From the IMG/VR virus record IMGVR_UViG_3300033182_000613, positions 1 through 33,414 of that record: a stretch of 33,414 nucleotides of DNA. One strand, 5' to 3'. The translations under genes and the position numbers were made by a program. The notes beneath the pieces were generated by a model, which worked only from the letters and a program-made list of their open reading frames with translations, had not been told where the DNA came from and did no database searches. Positions 9,701 through 17,348 of this stretch are shown one piece after another. The stretch is from a virus. Positions within the stretch are counted from its first letter, which is position 1, and the number at the start of each line of letters is the position of its first letter.

Positions 9701-12700
9701 TTAAAAACTGGTGCTGCATACGATATAGGTTTAGGAACTAACTATAACGCAATCCGTGATGGTTTAGCATACAGAAGAGGTATGACCGCCGAAGTTATTG
9801 CTAGTCAGTTATCACAAACTGTAGGTGCTATACAATACGAAGGTAATATAGTAGGTGACTTATTAGCAGACGCTACTGCAATTTCTAGAAATACTGCTTA
9901 TTGGGCAGAAGTAATTGATATTCTTGCAAATGGCGAAGCTCATGCAGATTCTATTACATGGACTACTGGTGCAGGAGTGGCAGCAAAAACCACAGCACGT
10001 ACAGAATTACAAAGTAACAGAGCTTCAATTATTAGCGACTTAACTAGTTGGATTGGCTCAACGTATCCGGGACTAGCATACAATATAGCAACTTGTGAAA
10101 GAGATACTGGTTATATTATTGACGCAATAAGTTATGACATTCAGTATGGCGGTAATAGTGCATCATACGAAGCAGCAAGAGCTTATTATGACGGTGCTGT
10201 ACAAATACTGCCAGCAGCTCAAAGAGTAGAAACAGCAGCAGCGTTTACACAGTTAAAAACTATTGTAACAACTTATATGTCTGGTGCTGCAGAAGAAGCA
10301 GAGGCAGGCGGTTTATTAGACATTATCATTAATGTTATCAGCACAGGATTAGGTACATTACCAACAAAAACATATCCAAGTGTTTCTTGGGCAACAGCAG
10401 GTATTCAAGCAGATGTTACTGCTGTAACAGGTGATACTACTGTTATTCCTGCTGTATTACAGTACATTACTAATAATTACAGCGGTTTTGTATATGATCA
10501 CGCTAAGTGTTCTAGAGACGTTGCGTTAATTATTGATGCAGCAAGATATGATTTCTGTTTAGACAGTAACTTTGCTAGTATGGTAGCAGCATATTCATAT
10601 CTAAGATTACCTGCTAACAAGGTTAAAGGCGAACAAAAAGATGCAACAATTGCTGCATACGAGTATGCTAGACAACTATTTGTTGCAGAAATATCAGATG
10701 CAACAGCAATCGCTGGTGTTAATTACACTTTTGAATTAGTTAACGATATACTATTTGGCGGTGCAGCAGAAGGCAGTAACGACCCAGTAGACGACTTTAA
10801 CGTATATGCTGCTATTAGACAATTAGAACTTAACAAAGACTTTATTGTTGCAGAAGTAAGTGCTTGGATGAATTATAACTATGTTGATTTTGATAGTTAT
10901 TACACTTCAGCAACTTGCGAACGTGACATTGGTATGATTGTCGATGCTGCAAGTTATGACTTAATTACTGGTTCTAACTTTGCATCAAGTGTAGCAGGCA
11001 TGGCATATTACAGAGTACAAAGTGCTAATGTAACAGGTGGACAATTGTTGCAAACAGTTGCAGCAATTAAACATGCAAAAGTGCTTTCTATGGATTATGT
11101 AGACAGTTCTCATCGTGCAGCAATTGCAGCATCGTTTGATAATGTAATTTCTATTTTAGAAGGTGGTTTAGACGTAGTACCAGCTTATACATGGCCAGAT
11201 AACGGCACATCAGATGCTACATCAGTTGCCGATGCCGCGGCCCTACAGACAAATAGAACAACGATGGTAAGTGGGGTTACAACATATTTGTCAACTACTG
11301 CACCATACGATGCTGTATGGGCGGGATTAAGTGCCGCACAAAAATTACAATGCGAGCGCGATACAGGATATATCATTGACGCTATGACATATGACGTGCA
11401 GTATGGTGGCAACTATCAAACTGTTATCGCAGGAGACGCTTATTACTCGTTTGGTACATTACAAATTGCTGGTGGCGAAAAAGCAGCAACTATTGCAGCA
11501 TATACACAGTTAGGAACATTAGCAAAAGCATATACTAGTGCAACTGGTGACACTGCAATTGATAATTTAGTTACTGATTTAAATAACATTATTAATAATG
11601 GTGCCGGTACAGTATCAACTACTTATCCAAGCGAAACAGGCGAAGATGCTACAACACAAACTTCGTTTACCGATTTGCAAACCGATAAATCAACAATTCA
11701 ATCTGCTGTTACAACTTACATTACAAATACATTTAGTTCGTATACATATAATACAACATTGTGTGAACGTGATGTAGCAACATTCATTGATGCAATGAAA
11801 TGGGATTTACAATGGGCCCAAGAATATAGAAGATCGTATACTAACGGTGTAACATTAATACTACCGAGTAACTATAAAACTAGATTAGCAGCACGTTATT
11901 ATGTAAATGCTGTATTAGGTTCGCAAGAAGAAGATTTCTTCTATTTGAGAAACGGTACTGGTTTACGAATGATGACTATGGACGGTCTAAATGGCGACTT
12001 AACTCCAGAGAATGAATTGGGAACTAGCCGTGTAACCGCAGGTGCGTATACATCACTTGATCCAGGTTGGGGACCAAACGACGAGCGTGTATGGATTACA
12101 GCACGCTCACCTTATGTGCAAAACTGTTCAACATTTGGTAATGCTGCTACCGGACAAAGAATTGACGGTGCGCTGCACAATGGCGGTTATGACTCAATGG
12201 TGTCAAACGACTTTACACAGGTTATCAGTGATGGTATTGGCGCACACATTCTTAACAATGGTAGAGCAGAACTTGTATCTGTGTTTACATACTACTCTTA
12301 CATTGGTTACTTGGCTGAAAGCGGTGGTAGAATACGTGCTACTAACGGTAACAACTCTTACGGTGTATTTGGTTCTGTTGCAGAAGGTGTTGATCCAGAC
12401 GAAACTCCAGTAACTGCAATAGTTGACAATAAGAGACAATACAAAGCTACCATTAGTGCTGTTAACACAGACCAAAACGAACTTATTAATGTTGAGTTTG
12501 GTCATGCTGGTAATGATTATACTGAAGCGAATATTTCAGTATTTGGTCCCGGCGATAATGAAGAAATATTTACAGACGAATTCAGAGACGACGCTGTATA
12601 CCAAGTTAGATTACTTGACCTAGATGACTCAAGCGGAGACATTGGTGGTTCAGGTTATACTATTGTATCTAATACAGCACAGTCTGGAACTTCAACAGAG

Positions 12701-15211
12701 ATTACTATTTCTGCAACTGATTCTGCTTCTTCTACTGCATATATCGGTATGAAGATTATTATTACAGCAGGAAACGGTACAGGACAGTACGGTCTCATAG
12801 ATACATACAACTCAGGTACTAAGGTTGCAACAGTAGTTAAAGAATCAACTGGCGTAGCTGGGTGGGATCATTTAATACCAGGAACCACTATTGTTAATCC
12901 TGATGCAACATCTGTTTATCAAATTGAGCCTGCAATTAGCTTTAGTGCTCCGCCAAGTTCAAACACTGCGCATACTATGCCAGCAGGAAATACTTGGAAT
13001 GATATACATTGGTTTGAAACGTCAGAATTGTTTACAGCGGTAACAGGAACAACAAGCGGTGATGGTATTAGTGCTTCATTTGATGTTGAAAGAGTATACA
13101 GTAAGTATTTCATTACAATTAACGTGGCAGGTACAGGCTACAGTAGATTAGATACTATTACTATTCCTGGAACTAGTGTAGGAGGATTATCCCCTGCAAA
13201 CGACATTACAATTACATTAACAACAGTTAATAGCGCAACAGGTGCAATCATAGAATTTGACTTCGACGGCGAAGCAAGAGGCGGTACATTTGTTGCGATA
13301 TCTAATACTACTGCTAATGCGTACAGTTATGACGGTGAGACATGGTCGGCTAGTACAATGCCTAACCCAGGTGCTGGCGCTACATGGCACAGGTTAGACG
13401 ACGGCTTAGTTGATGACGGTTCGTCTACTTATAGAGCAAGTTATGCTGTTGCTGTAACTGACGGAAGTAATAACGTTGCATATACAGAAACTGGAACTTC
13501 ATGGTCGAGTACTACATTACCAGTTGGTATGAGTGCTGCTGGAGCCAAGTATGTTGCATATGCGTTGTTAGGACCAGGCACAGGTCGTTTTGTTGTACTT
13601 AGTGACGACGACACTGACATTGCGTACTCAGATGATGGCGGCGCAAATTGGGTATACGAAGCAGGTGTTCTTCCGGGCACAGGTTATGCACACTTAATTT
13701 ACGGTAAAGGTAAGTTTGTTGCAATAGATAATGCAGGTAACGCAGTTTATTCAACAAATGGCATTGACTGGAGTGCAGGTTCAGGATTACCTTCGTTAAC
13801 ATACACTGATGTGGCTTACGGTGCGAATAAATTTATTGCAGTAGCAAGTAATAACAACCAAGGCGCATATAGTTTAGACGGTATTAACTGGACAGTGTTT
13901 AGTCTACCTGCTATTGCAAGCCCAACTGCATATACTAAAGTTGAGTACGGACAGGGTGTATTTGTTGCAACACAAACATCTACCGGTAGTACAGTAGTTA
14001 AATCTGAAGATGGATTGTATTGGCAACAGGTAAATGTAACCGCAGATCCAGGTACTCCATCAGGTCACGGTGCAATAGCATTTGGTAACCCTGCAAGAGC
14101 TGGTATGTTTGCACTAACATCAGCAGGCGCAAGCAAGACCCATGTTATTAAATTAAAACAAGGATGTAGAGCAAAAGGTCGTCCAAGTATTGCATCTGAA
14201 AAGATATATGAAATTAGATTAGTAGAACCTGGTTCGGGATACTACAGCGGTGCACCAACAATGACTGTTACAGATCCAAATAATATTTACGATATTATTA
14301 CTAGCGTAAGAATAGGTAAAGGAGCATTGGGCAATCCGTCATTTAGTGCTAGAGGTAACGGATTTATTAGTGCTTCAGCAGATATTGATACTATAGGAAG
14401 TGACGGTTATGCTGATTTCTATCAAGACGGTCAGTATGTTGCTGTAAGAAGATTAACATCTAAACCAGTGCCTGGCTCTAACGTTGTATTTGATAGTTTA
14501 CCAGACACTGTGTATAAACTAGTCAACGTAGTATCGTTTGTTGGTACGCAAGACGGGTCATATACAGCATTCTTACAACTATCACCTGACATGGAAGTAA
14601 TTGATGCTCCAGAAGACGGTGACGGCGTAACAATGCGCATACGTTACTCGCAAGTACGTCTAACAGGACATGACTTCTTAGATGTTGGTACAGGCGGGTT
14701 TGAGACTACAAATTATCCTGGCATTCCTTTAATAGAAGCTAACCAAGAAAATGAAACTGTTGACTTAAACGGCGGCCGCGTATTCTACACAGCAACAGAT
14801 CAGGATGGTAACTTTAGAGTTGGTGACTTGTTTACAATTGAGCAGTCAACTGGTATTGCAACGTTGAACGCAGAAGCATTTAACATTGCAGGTCTACAGG
14901 AACTTACACTAGGTGAAGTTACACTAGGTGGTAACTCAGCAAGTATTACTGAATTTAGTACAGATCCGTTCTTTACTGCAAACAGCGATACAATAGTACC
15001 AACGCAACGTGCTATTAAAGCATACATTGAAGCACAAATTGGTGGCGGTGGTGCAAGTTTGAATGTTAACTCTGTAACTGCAGGCGATGTATTCATCGGA
15101 ACAAACGTTATTACAAACGTTGCAGGCGGAGTGATAAATATTCAAGGAACTATAAACTTTACAGGCGGAGTAATTGGTGTGCCGGTTGCATACAATTACT
15201 TCTTAAGATAA
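6716..15211 (+). CDS. giant virion protein 2 (2831 aa), paralogue of the preceding gene with an eight-fold helical repeat
   Basis: This protein has the same architecture as the gene before it but is 848 residues longer. Residues 1-395 hold seven W...GD-x-V...Y-x-C-x3-H modules. Near 450 a beta-helix starts (VYYVAEHGVDSPAPDYGR), containing the shared segment VPAECCILGDELRST. The insertion is a series of eight helical repeats marked by C-x-RD-x-G-x-I-x-DA, with the Cys at residues 534, 828, 989, 1127, 1265, 1401, 1546 and 1683. The conserved block with SLDPGWGPNDERVWI lies near 1781, a BNR-like propeller spans about 2190-2470, and the C-terminal domain runs from about 2647. It lacks the cupredoxin-like domain of its neighbour. 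The start has GGAG at 6704-6707 and a late-promoter-like octamer upstream. It is probably a long fibre or tail-attached virion protein; the exact particle position is unknown. Confidence 0.85.
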   Translation: MAEFKLGRIRFVWKNNWSSGTTYYQDDVIAYGGKIYICVIGHTADVDFFNDLDINPPKWNLMSDGFQWKGSWQTGTAYIYNDIVEYGGRLYICNTVHTSASDSSDGLEVDQAKWTIFAEGLDWKGDWTTDTRYIVNDFVKYGGQTFVCITPHTSASTVADGLEADSSYWQLFNAGTEYKSTWTESTRYKVNDVVRYGAVLWICTTGHTSTNIFANDVANWEQYVGGFQFEAEWDPYATYQPGDVVRYGGNQFIAKTNHTEKNPSVELNDWDLFLEGINYKGIWADDSANQDYRVGDVVTHGAYTYICIADNNNQEPPNTTYWQQLTAGLQWRGEWLDDQQYYLGDIVRYSNNTYVCILGHWSEGDDFSTIQTQPGGGGNENSRPDLDVTGTYWNVISSGSEASVLTTKGDLVYYNGSGPVRLPIGANGQVLTVSADSIPEWAYLGDADDVYYVAEHGVDSPAPDYGRTIDRPWRSIRYATEQVEYGTKNPFARELLELNRIFIQRETTEWIEWQIANAGVGSIWENFTYDSVICERDTGFIVDALVWDITHGGNVRSREAALSYFEASASVTLNSQAEQDVAAFNYMLTLVENVLNQEAPAVNYQTTNGDNSTATVDQYFNTLITAESGVYTTITGLVGIITDAITAGVTTDIPERVIKNTLIKVSTGKYYEVLPINVPAECCILGDELRSTQVFPRKSSNGLLTPREDVQYSIKSVERIEEIIGDIVTGVTVTPSTGNTLTQDTSWPVAESEEVIAVEQLARTLRRNIDHAIGDKNEWTYPLAGELTDPYYGYARDLILANKEFLKAEIIGYLADQYGDLKYSRTSCSRDVGLILDAIAYDLTYGGNWQSVNAGLAYYAGASGSFVIDSTEKTATLAAYEYLKGLVETVGQNLTVTPVLNSEGITQVSGTAGSSTATDDAKALLDNIKSIITSGTSAVSITYPSITGASVNLQTDSGLLNSAKADVQTAVIDFINTNFGSFTYDAATCRRDAGLLKTGAAYDIGLGTNYNAIRDGLAYRRGMTAEVIASQLSQTVGAIQYEGNIVGDLLADATAISRNTAYWAEVIDILANGEAHADSITWTTGAGVAAKTTARTELQSNRASIISDLTSWIGSTYPGLAYNIATCERDTGYIIDAISYDIQYGGNSASYEAARAYYDGAVQILPAAQRVETAAAFTQLKTIVTTYMSGAAEEAEAGGLLDIIINVISTGLGTLPTKTYPSVSWATAGIQADVTAVTGDTTVIPAVLQYITNNYSGFVYDHAKCSRDVALIIDAARYDFCLDSNFASMVAAYSYLRLPANKVKGEQKDATIAAYEYARQLFVAEISDATAIAGVNYTFELVNDILFGGAAEGSNDPVDDFNVYAAIRQLELNKDFIVAEVSAWMNYNYVDFDSYYTSATCERDIGMIVDAASYDLITGSNFASSVAGMAYYRVQSANVTGGQLLQTVAAIKHAKVLSMDYVDSSHRAAIAASFDNVISILEGGLDVVPAYTWPDNGTSDATSVADAAALQTNRTTMVSGVTTYLSTTAPYDAVWAGLSAAQKLQCERDTGYIIDAMTYDVQYGGNYQTVIAGDAYYSFGTLQIAGGEKAATIAAYTQLGTLAKAYTSATGDTAIDNLVTDLNNIINNGAGTVSTTYPSETGEDATTQTSFTDLQTDKSTIQSAVTTYITNTFSSYTYNTTLCERDVATFIDAMKWDLQWAQEYRRSYTNGVTLILPSNYKTRLAARYYVNAVLGSQEEDFFYLRNGTGLRMMTMDGLNGDLTPENELGTSRVTAGAYTSLDPGWGPNDERVWITARSPYVQNCSTFGNAATGQRIDGALHNGGYDSMVSNDFTQVISDGIGAHILNNGRAELVSVFTYYSYIGYLAESGGRIRATNGNNSYGVFGSVAEGVDPDETPVTAIVDNKRQYKATISAVNTDQNELINVEFGHAGNDYTEANISVFGPGDNEEIFTDEFRDDAVYQVRLLDLDDSSGDIGGSGYTIVSNTAQSGTSTEITISATDSASSTAYIGMKIIITAGNGTGQYGLIDTYNSGTKVATVVKESTGVAGWDHLIPGTTIVNPDATSVYQIEPAISFSAPPSSNTAHTMPAGNTWNDIHWFETSELFTAVTGTTSGDGISASFDVERVYSKYFITINVAGTGYSRLDTITIPGTSVGGLSPANDITITLTTVNSATGAIIEFDFDGEARGGTFVAISNTTANAYSYDGETWSASTMPNPGAGATWHRLDDGLVDDGSSTYRASYAVAVTDGSNNVAYTETGTSWSSTTLPVGMSAAGAKYVAYALLGPGTGRFVVLSDDDTDIAYSDDGGANWVYEAGVLPGTGYAHLIYGKGKFVAIDNAGNAVYSTNGIDWSAGSGLPSLTYTDVAYGANKFIAVASNNNQGAYSLDGINWTVFSLPAIASPTAYTKVEYGQGVFVATQTSTGSTVVKSEDGLYWQQVNVTADPGTPSGHGAIAFGNPARAGMFALTSAGASKTHVIKLKQGCRAKGRPSIASEKIYEIRLVEPGSGYYSGAPTMTVTDPNNIYDIITSVRIGKGALGNPSFSARGNGFISASADIDTIGSDGYADFYQDGQYVAVRRLTSKPVPGSNVVFDSLPDTVYKLVNVVSFVGTQDGSYTAFLQLSPDMEVIDAPEDGDGVTMRIRYSQVRLTGHDFLDVGTGGFETTNYPGIPLIEANQENETVDLNGGRVFYTATDQDGNFRVGDLFTIEQSTGIATLNAEAFNIAGLQELTLGEVTLGGNSASITEFSTDPFFTANSDTIVPTQRAIKAYIEAQIGGGGASLNVNSVTAGDVFIGTNVITNVAGGVINIQGTINFTGGVIGVPVAYNYFLR
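6740..7830 (+). repeat. seven tandem W/Y-rich repeats encoding CBM5/12-like modules (giant protein 2)
   Basis: Seven modules begin with NNW, GSW, GDW, STW, AEW, GIW and GEW. Most carry Y/F-x-C-x3-H (for example ICVIGHT, VCITPHT, ICTTGHT); the fifth and sixth have lost the Cys or the His. The first module aligns directly with the first module of the preceding gene, confirming the duplication. Confidence 0.75.
8230..11890 (+). repeat. eight degenerate coding repeats of about 138 codons (CxRD repeats)
   Basis: Cys codons of the CxRD motif lie at 8315, 9197, 9680, 10094, 10508, 10916, 11351 and 11762. The last six intervals are 138, 138, 136, 145 and 137 codons after a 161-codon step. The first interval is 294 codons because a beta-helix segment interrupts it. 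The unit pattern is C-x-RD-x-G-x-I-x-DA-x2-YD-x4-G-x-N, then A-x-YY and an Ala-rich helical stretch. Confidence 0.85.
12049..12098 (+). repeat. 50-bp exact direct repeat, copy 2 (inside giant protein 2)
   Basis: Identical to 3392-3441 in the preceding paralogous gene, in the same reading frame and at the same domain position, 8657 bases downstream. Confidence 0.9.
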
Positions 15212-15226
15212 CAACGGAGAATAAAA

Positions 15227-15556
15227 ATGGCAACCTCAGGAAGATTAGGAGCAGTAGCTCCAAGCGCAACAACAAATACTCCACTGTATACAGTTGGACT
15301 CGATACTTTTTCAGTAGTAACAGTTAGTATTTGTAATAGAAGTAGCGCAGATGTTACTATCAGATTAGCATTAACAGCAGGAAGTGATACTCCTACTACA
15401 GCAGAATATCTTGAATATGATGTTACTTTAGTAGGCAATGGTACTTTAGAAAGAACAGGTATTGTAATGGATGCTGGAAAGAAATTAGTTGGGTACGCAA
15501 GTGCTTCAGATACTACTTTTGTAGTATATGGAATTGAAACTGACATACCAGCATAA
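15227..15556 (+). CDS. small beta-rich virion structural protein
   Basis: The product has 109 residues and alternates short beta strands with Thr/Ser-rich turns: 'VVTVSICNRSSADVTIRLAL' followed by a GKKLVGYASASDTTFVVY C-terminal pair of strands. The layout matches the partial protein at 1-324, so I read both as members of one small virion-protein family. It starts 15 bases after giant protein 2 with CGGAG upstream and ends 11 bases before the S74 fibre gene. There is no signal peptide, membrane segment or catalytic motif. A fibre-cap, head-decoration or adaptor role would fit; the sequence alone does not decide. Confidence 0.75.
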   Translation: MATSGRLGAVAPSATTNTPLYTVGLDTFSVVTVSICNRSSADVTIRLALTAGSDTPTTAEYLEYDVTLVGNGTLERTGIVMDAGKKLVGYASASDTTFVVYGIETDIPA

Positions 15557-15567
15557 GGATTAATATT

Positions 15568-16521
15568 ATGGCGAGAAAGATTACAACAAAGTACGTAGGT
15601 GATCCCTTATTAGGTCAACTACGTGTAAACAATAATACGATTACAACATTAGGTACAAATGCTAACTTAACTATTGATCCAAACGGTTCGGGTCAAACGA
15701 ATGTAGTTGGTAATTTACAAGTTACTAACGCTTCAAGTTTGCAATTAGCAGACAGCGACAATAGTAACTATATTAGTATCAAATGTCCTTCGACATTAGC
15801 CTCTAATTATACTTTAACATTTCCGGCGGACGACGGAACTAGTAGCCAGTATTTAACAACAGATGGCTCTGGTAATTTAAGTTGGACAAGTGTTTCTTTC
15901 TCAATTACAGATGATACAACAACTAATAGTTCTGGATATTACCCGTTACTTTCTACTAGTAGTTCTGGATCGATAACTGGGTTTTATGTATCGTCAACGA
16001 AACTAAAATTTAACCCGGCTGCTGGGTCAGTGTATTCGAGTATAATAGTCGGTAACGATAACGTAGCAAGTGGAAACTTATATCTAAGAAGCACTACAAA
16101 CGGAGCCAAAGGACAGGTTTACATTGACGAAGGAACTGCAAGTTCTAGCACATCAACAGGCGCATTAAGAGTCGCAGGCGGTGTTGGTATTGCTGGTAGT
16201 TGCTACGTAGGAGGCACAGTGAGTGCAGCATCTATTATAGAAACTTCAAGTATTGCGTACAAAGAAAATGTTAACCCAATTGAAAATGGTCTTGATACTA
16301 TTATGAAACTTGTAGGTGTAACTTATGATCGTAAAGACGGAACTACAAAAAATGAGCCGGGATTAATTGCTGAAGAAGTGTATAAAGTTTTACCTAATTT
16401 AGTATCAACTAAAGAAGGCAAACCAGACAGTTTAAGCTACACAAAATTAACTGCATACCTAATTGAAGCAGTAAAAACACTTAAAAAAGAAATTGAAGCA
16501 CTAAAAGGTAATATTAAGTAA
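15568..16521 (+). CDS. tail fibre protein with C-terminal S74-type intramolecular chaperone
   Basis: This 317-residue fibre begins with short repetitive beta strands (TTLGTNANLTIDPNGSGQ, then LQVTNASSLQLADSDN), typical of trimeric fibre shafts. From about residue 227 it carries a peptidase S74 / endosialidase-type chaperone domain: SSIAYKENVNPI keeps the Ser and Lys of the usual SDxRLKENI self-cleavage motif, with Ser in place of the Asp. It is followed by GLIAEEVYKVLPNLV and a C-terminal helix (LIEAVKTLKKEIEALKG). In this family the domain trimerises the fibre and then cuts itself off before the Ser, here predicted near base 16246. The stop overlaps the next start (TAATG). The family call is strong; actual cleavage is inferred. 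Confidence 0.88.
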   Translation: MARKITTKYVGDPLLGQLRVNNNTITTLGTNANLTIDPNGSGQTNVVGNLQVTNASSLQLADSDNSNYISIKCPSTLASNYTLTFPADDGTSSQYLTTDGSGNLSWTSVSFSITDDTTTNSSGYYPLLSTSSSGSITGFYVSSTKLKFNPAAGSVYSSIIVGNDNVASGNLYLRSTTNGAKGQVYIDEGTASSSTSTGALRVAGGVGIAGSCYVGGTVSAASIIETSSIAYKENVNPIENGLDTIMKLVGVTYDRKDGTTKNEPGLIAEEVYKVLPNLVSTKEGKPDSLSYTKLTAYLIEAVKTLKKEIEALKGNIK

Positions 16522-17339
16522 TGGCTGAATTTAAAAATACTTCGGTAACTGGATCTTTAACGATACCGCAAGGGACTACAGCACAACGTCCTATAGACCC
16601 ACCAAACGGATCAATGAGGTTTAACACTACTAACGGTTATGCAGAGTATTTTAGAGATTCGCATTGGGGAGAGTTAGCAACCGGGCGCGGCATGCCGGTA
16701 AGTAACGGATTAATGTTAGCACTTGATGCTAGTAACCCAAACAGTTATAGTGGAACAGGAACTACTTGGTACGACGTAAGCGGCAACGGCTGGCAAGCAA
16801 CGATGAGAAACCTTACTTCTGCTAACTGGGTACTAAAAAACGGTATACGTGCGTTTGAAACCAACGACACTAATAACCAAGGATTTAGTATCAGTGGATT
16901 TAACTTTCCGCTGGAAGAACGTACTTACGAAATTTGGATTAATTCAAAAAGTTTTGGAATAGGTTGGCAAACTTGGTTTGACGATAATGCTACAGAACGT
17001 GTACTTTTTGGAACTAGCACAAACACGGTGCATGTATATCCAAGTCTTAACTTTACAGCAAATTTACAAACAGACGTTTGGTATAGTTTAGCATATATAA
17101 TGGATAGCAGTGGACAATTTACACGAGCGTATGTTAACGGATTAGAATTAGGTTACGGAACATATAACGAAGTTGGCGCAAGACCTAGCAGTGGAACATT
17201 GTATCTTTTAGGTGATCCGGGCAGCGAAATTACCAGCTGCTATTGTGCCGCAGCATTTGTTTACAATAGGTCGCTAAGTAACGACGAATTACAATGGAAT
17301 GCATGTGCATTACATGAAAGATTATATAACGCATATTGA
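16521..17339 (+). CDS. tail fibre / adhesin with LamG-like (concanavalin-type) domain
   Basis: This is a 272-residue protein. The N-terminus (MAEFKNTSVTGSLTIPQGTT, then GSMRFNTTNGYAEYF and W) is the short attachment module also seen in the next two genes. From about residue 62, 'LMLALDASNPNSYSGTGTTW' begins a laminin-G/concanavalin-like jelly roll, with YDVSGNGWQATM, RTYEIWINSK, WYSLAYIMD and the final strand AAAFVYNRSLSNDELQ. Such domains in phages bind sugars or host surface material. It starts at the TAATG overlap with the S74 gene. Its place inside a run of fibre genes supports a receptor-binding role; the ligand is unknown. Confidence 0.85.
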   Translation: MAEFKNTSVTGSLTIPQGTTAQRPIDPPNGSMRFNTTNGYAEYFRDSHWGELATGRGMPVSNGLMLALDASNPNSYSGTGTTWYDVSGNGWQATMRNLTSANWVLKNGIRAFETNDTNNQGFSISGFNFPLEERTYEIWINSKSFGIGWQTWFDDNATERVLFGTSTNTVHVYPSLNFTANLQTDVWYSLAYIMDSSGQFTRAYVNGLELGYGTYNEVGARPSSGTLYLLGDPGSEITSCYCAAAFVYNRSLSNDELQWNACALHERLYNAY

Positions 17340-17348
17340 GGATTAAAA

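Noticed and set aside
8230-11890. Interpretation of the CxRD repeats as tape-measure protein
   Set aside because: The gene has CBM-like modules, a beta-helix and a propeller, unlike tail tape-measure proteins, and its paralogue lacks the array.
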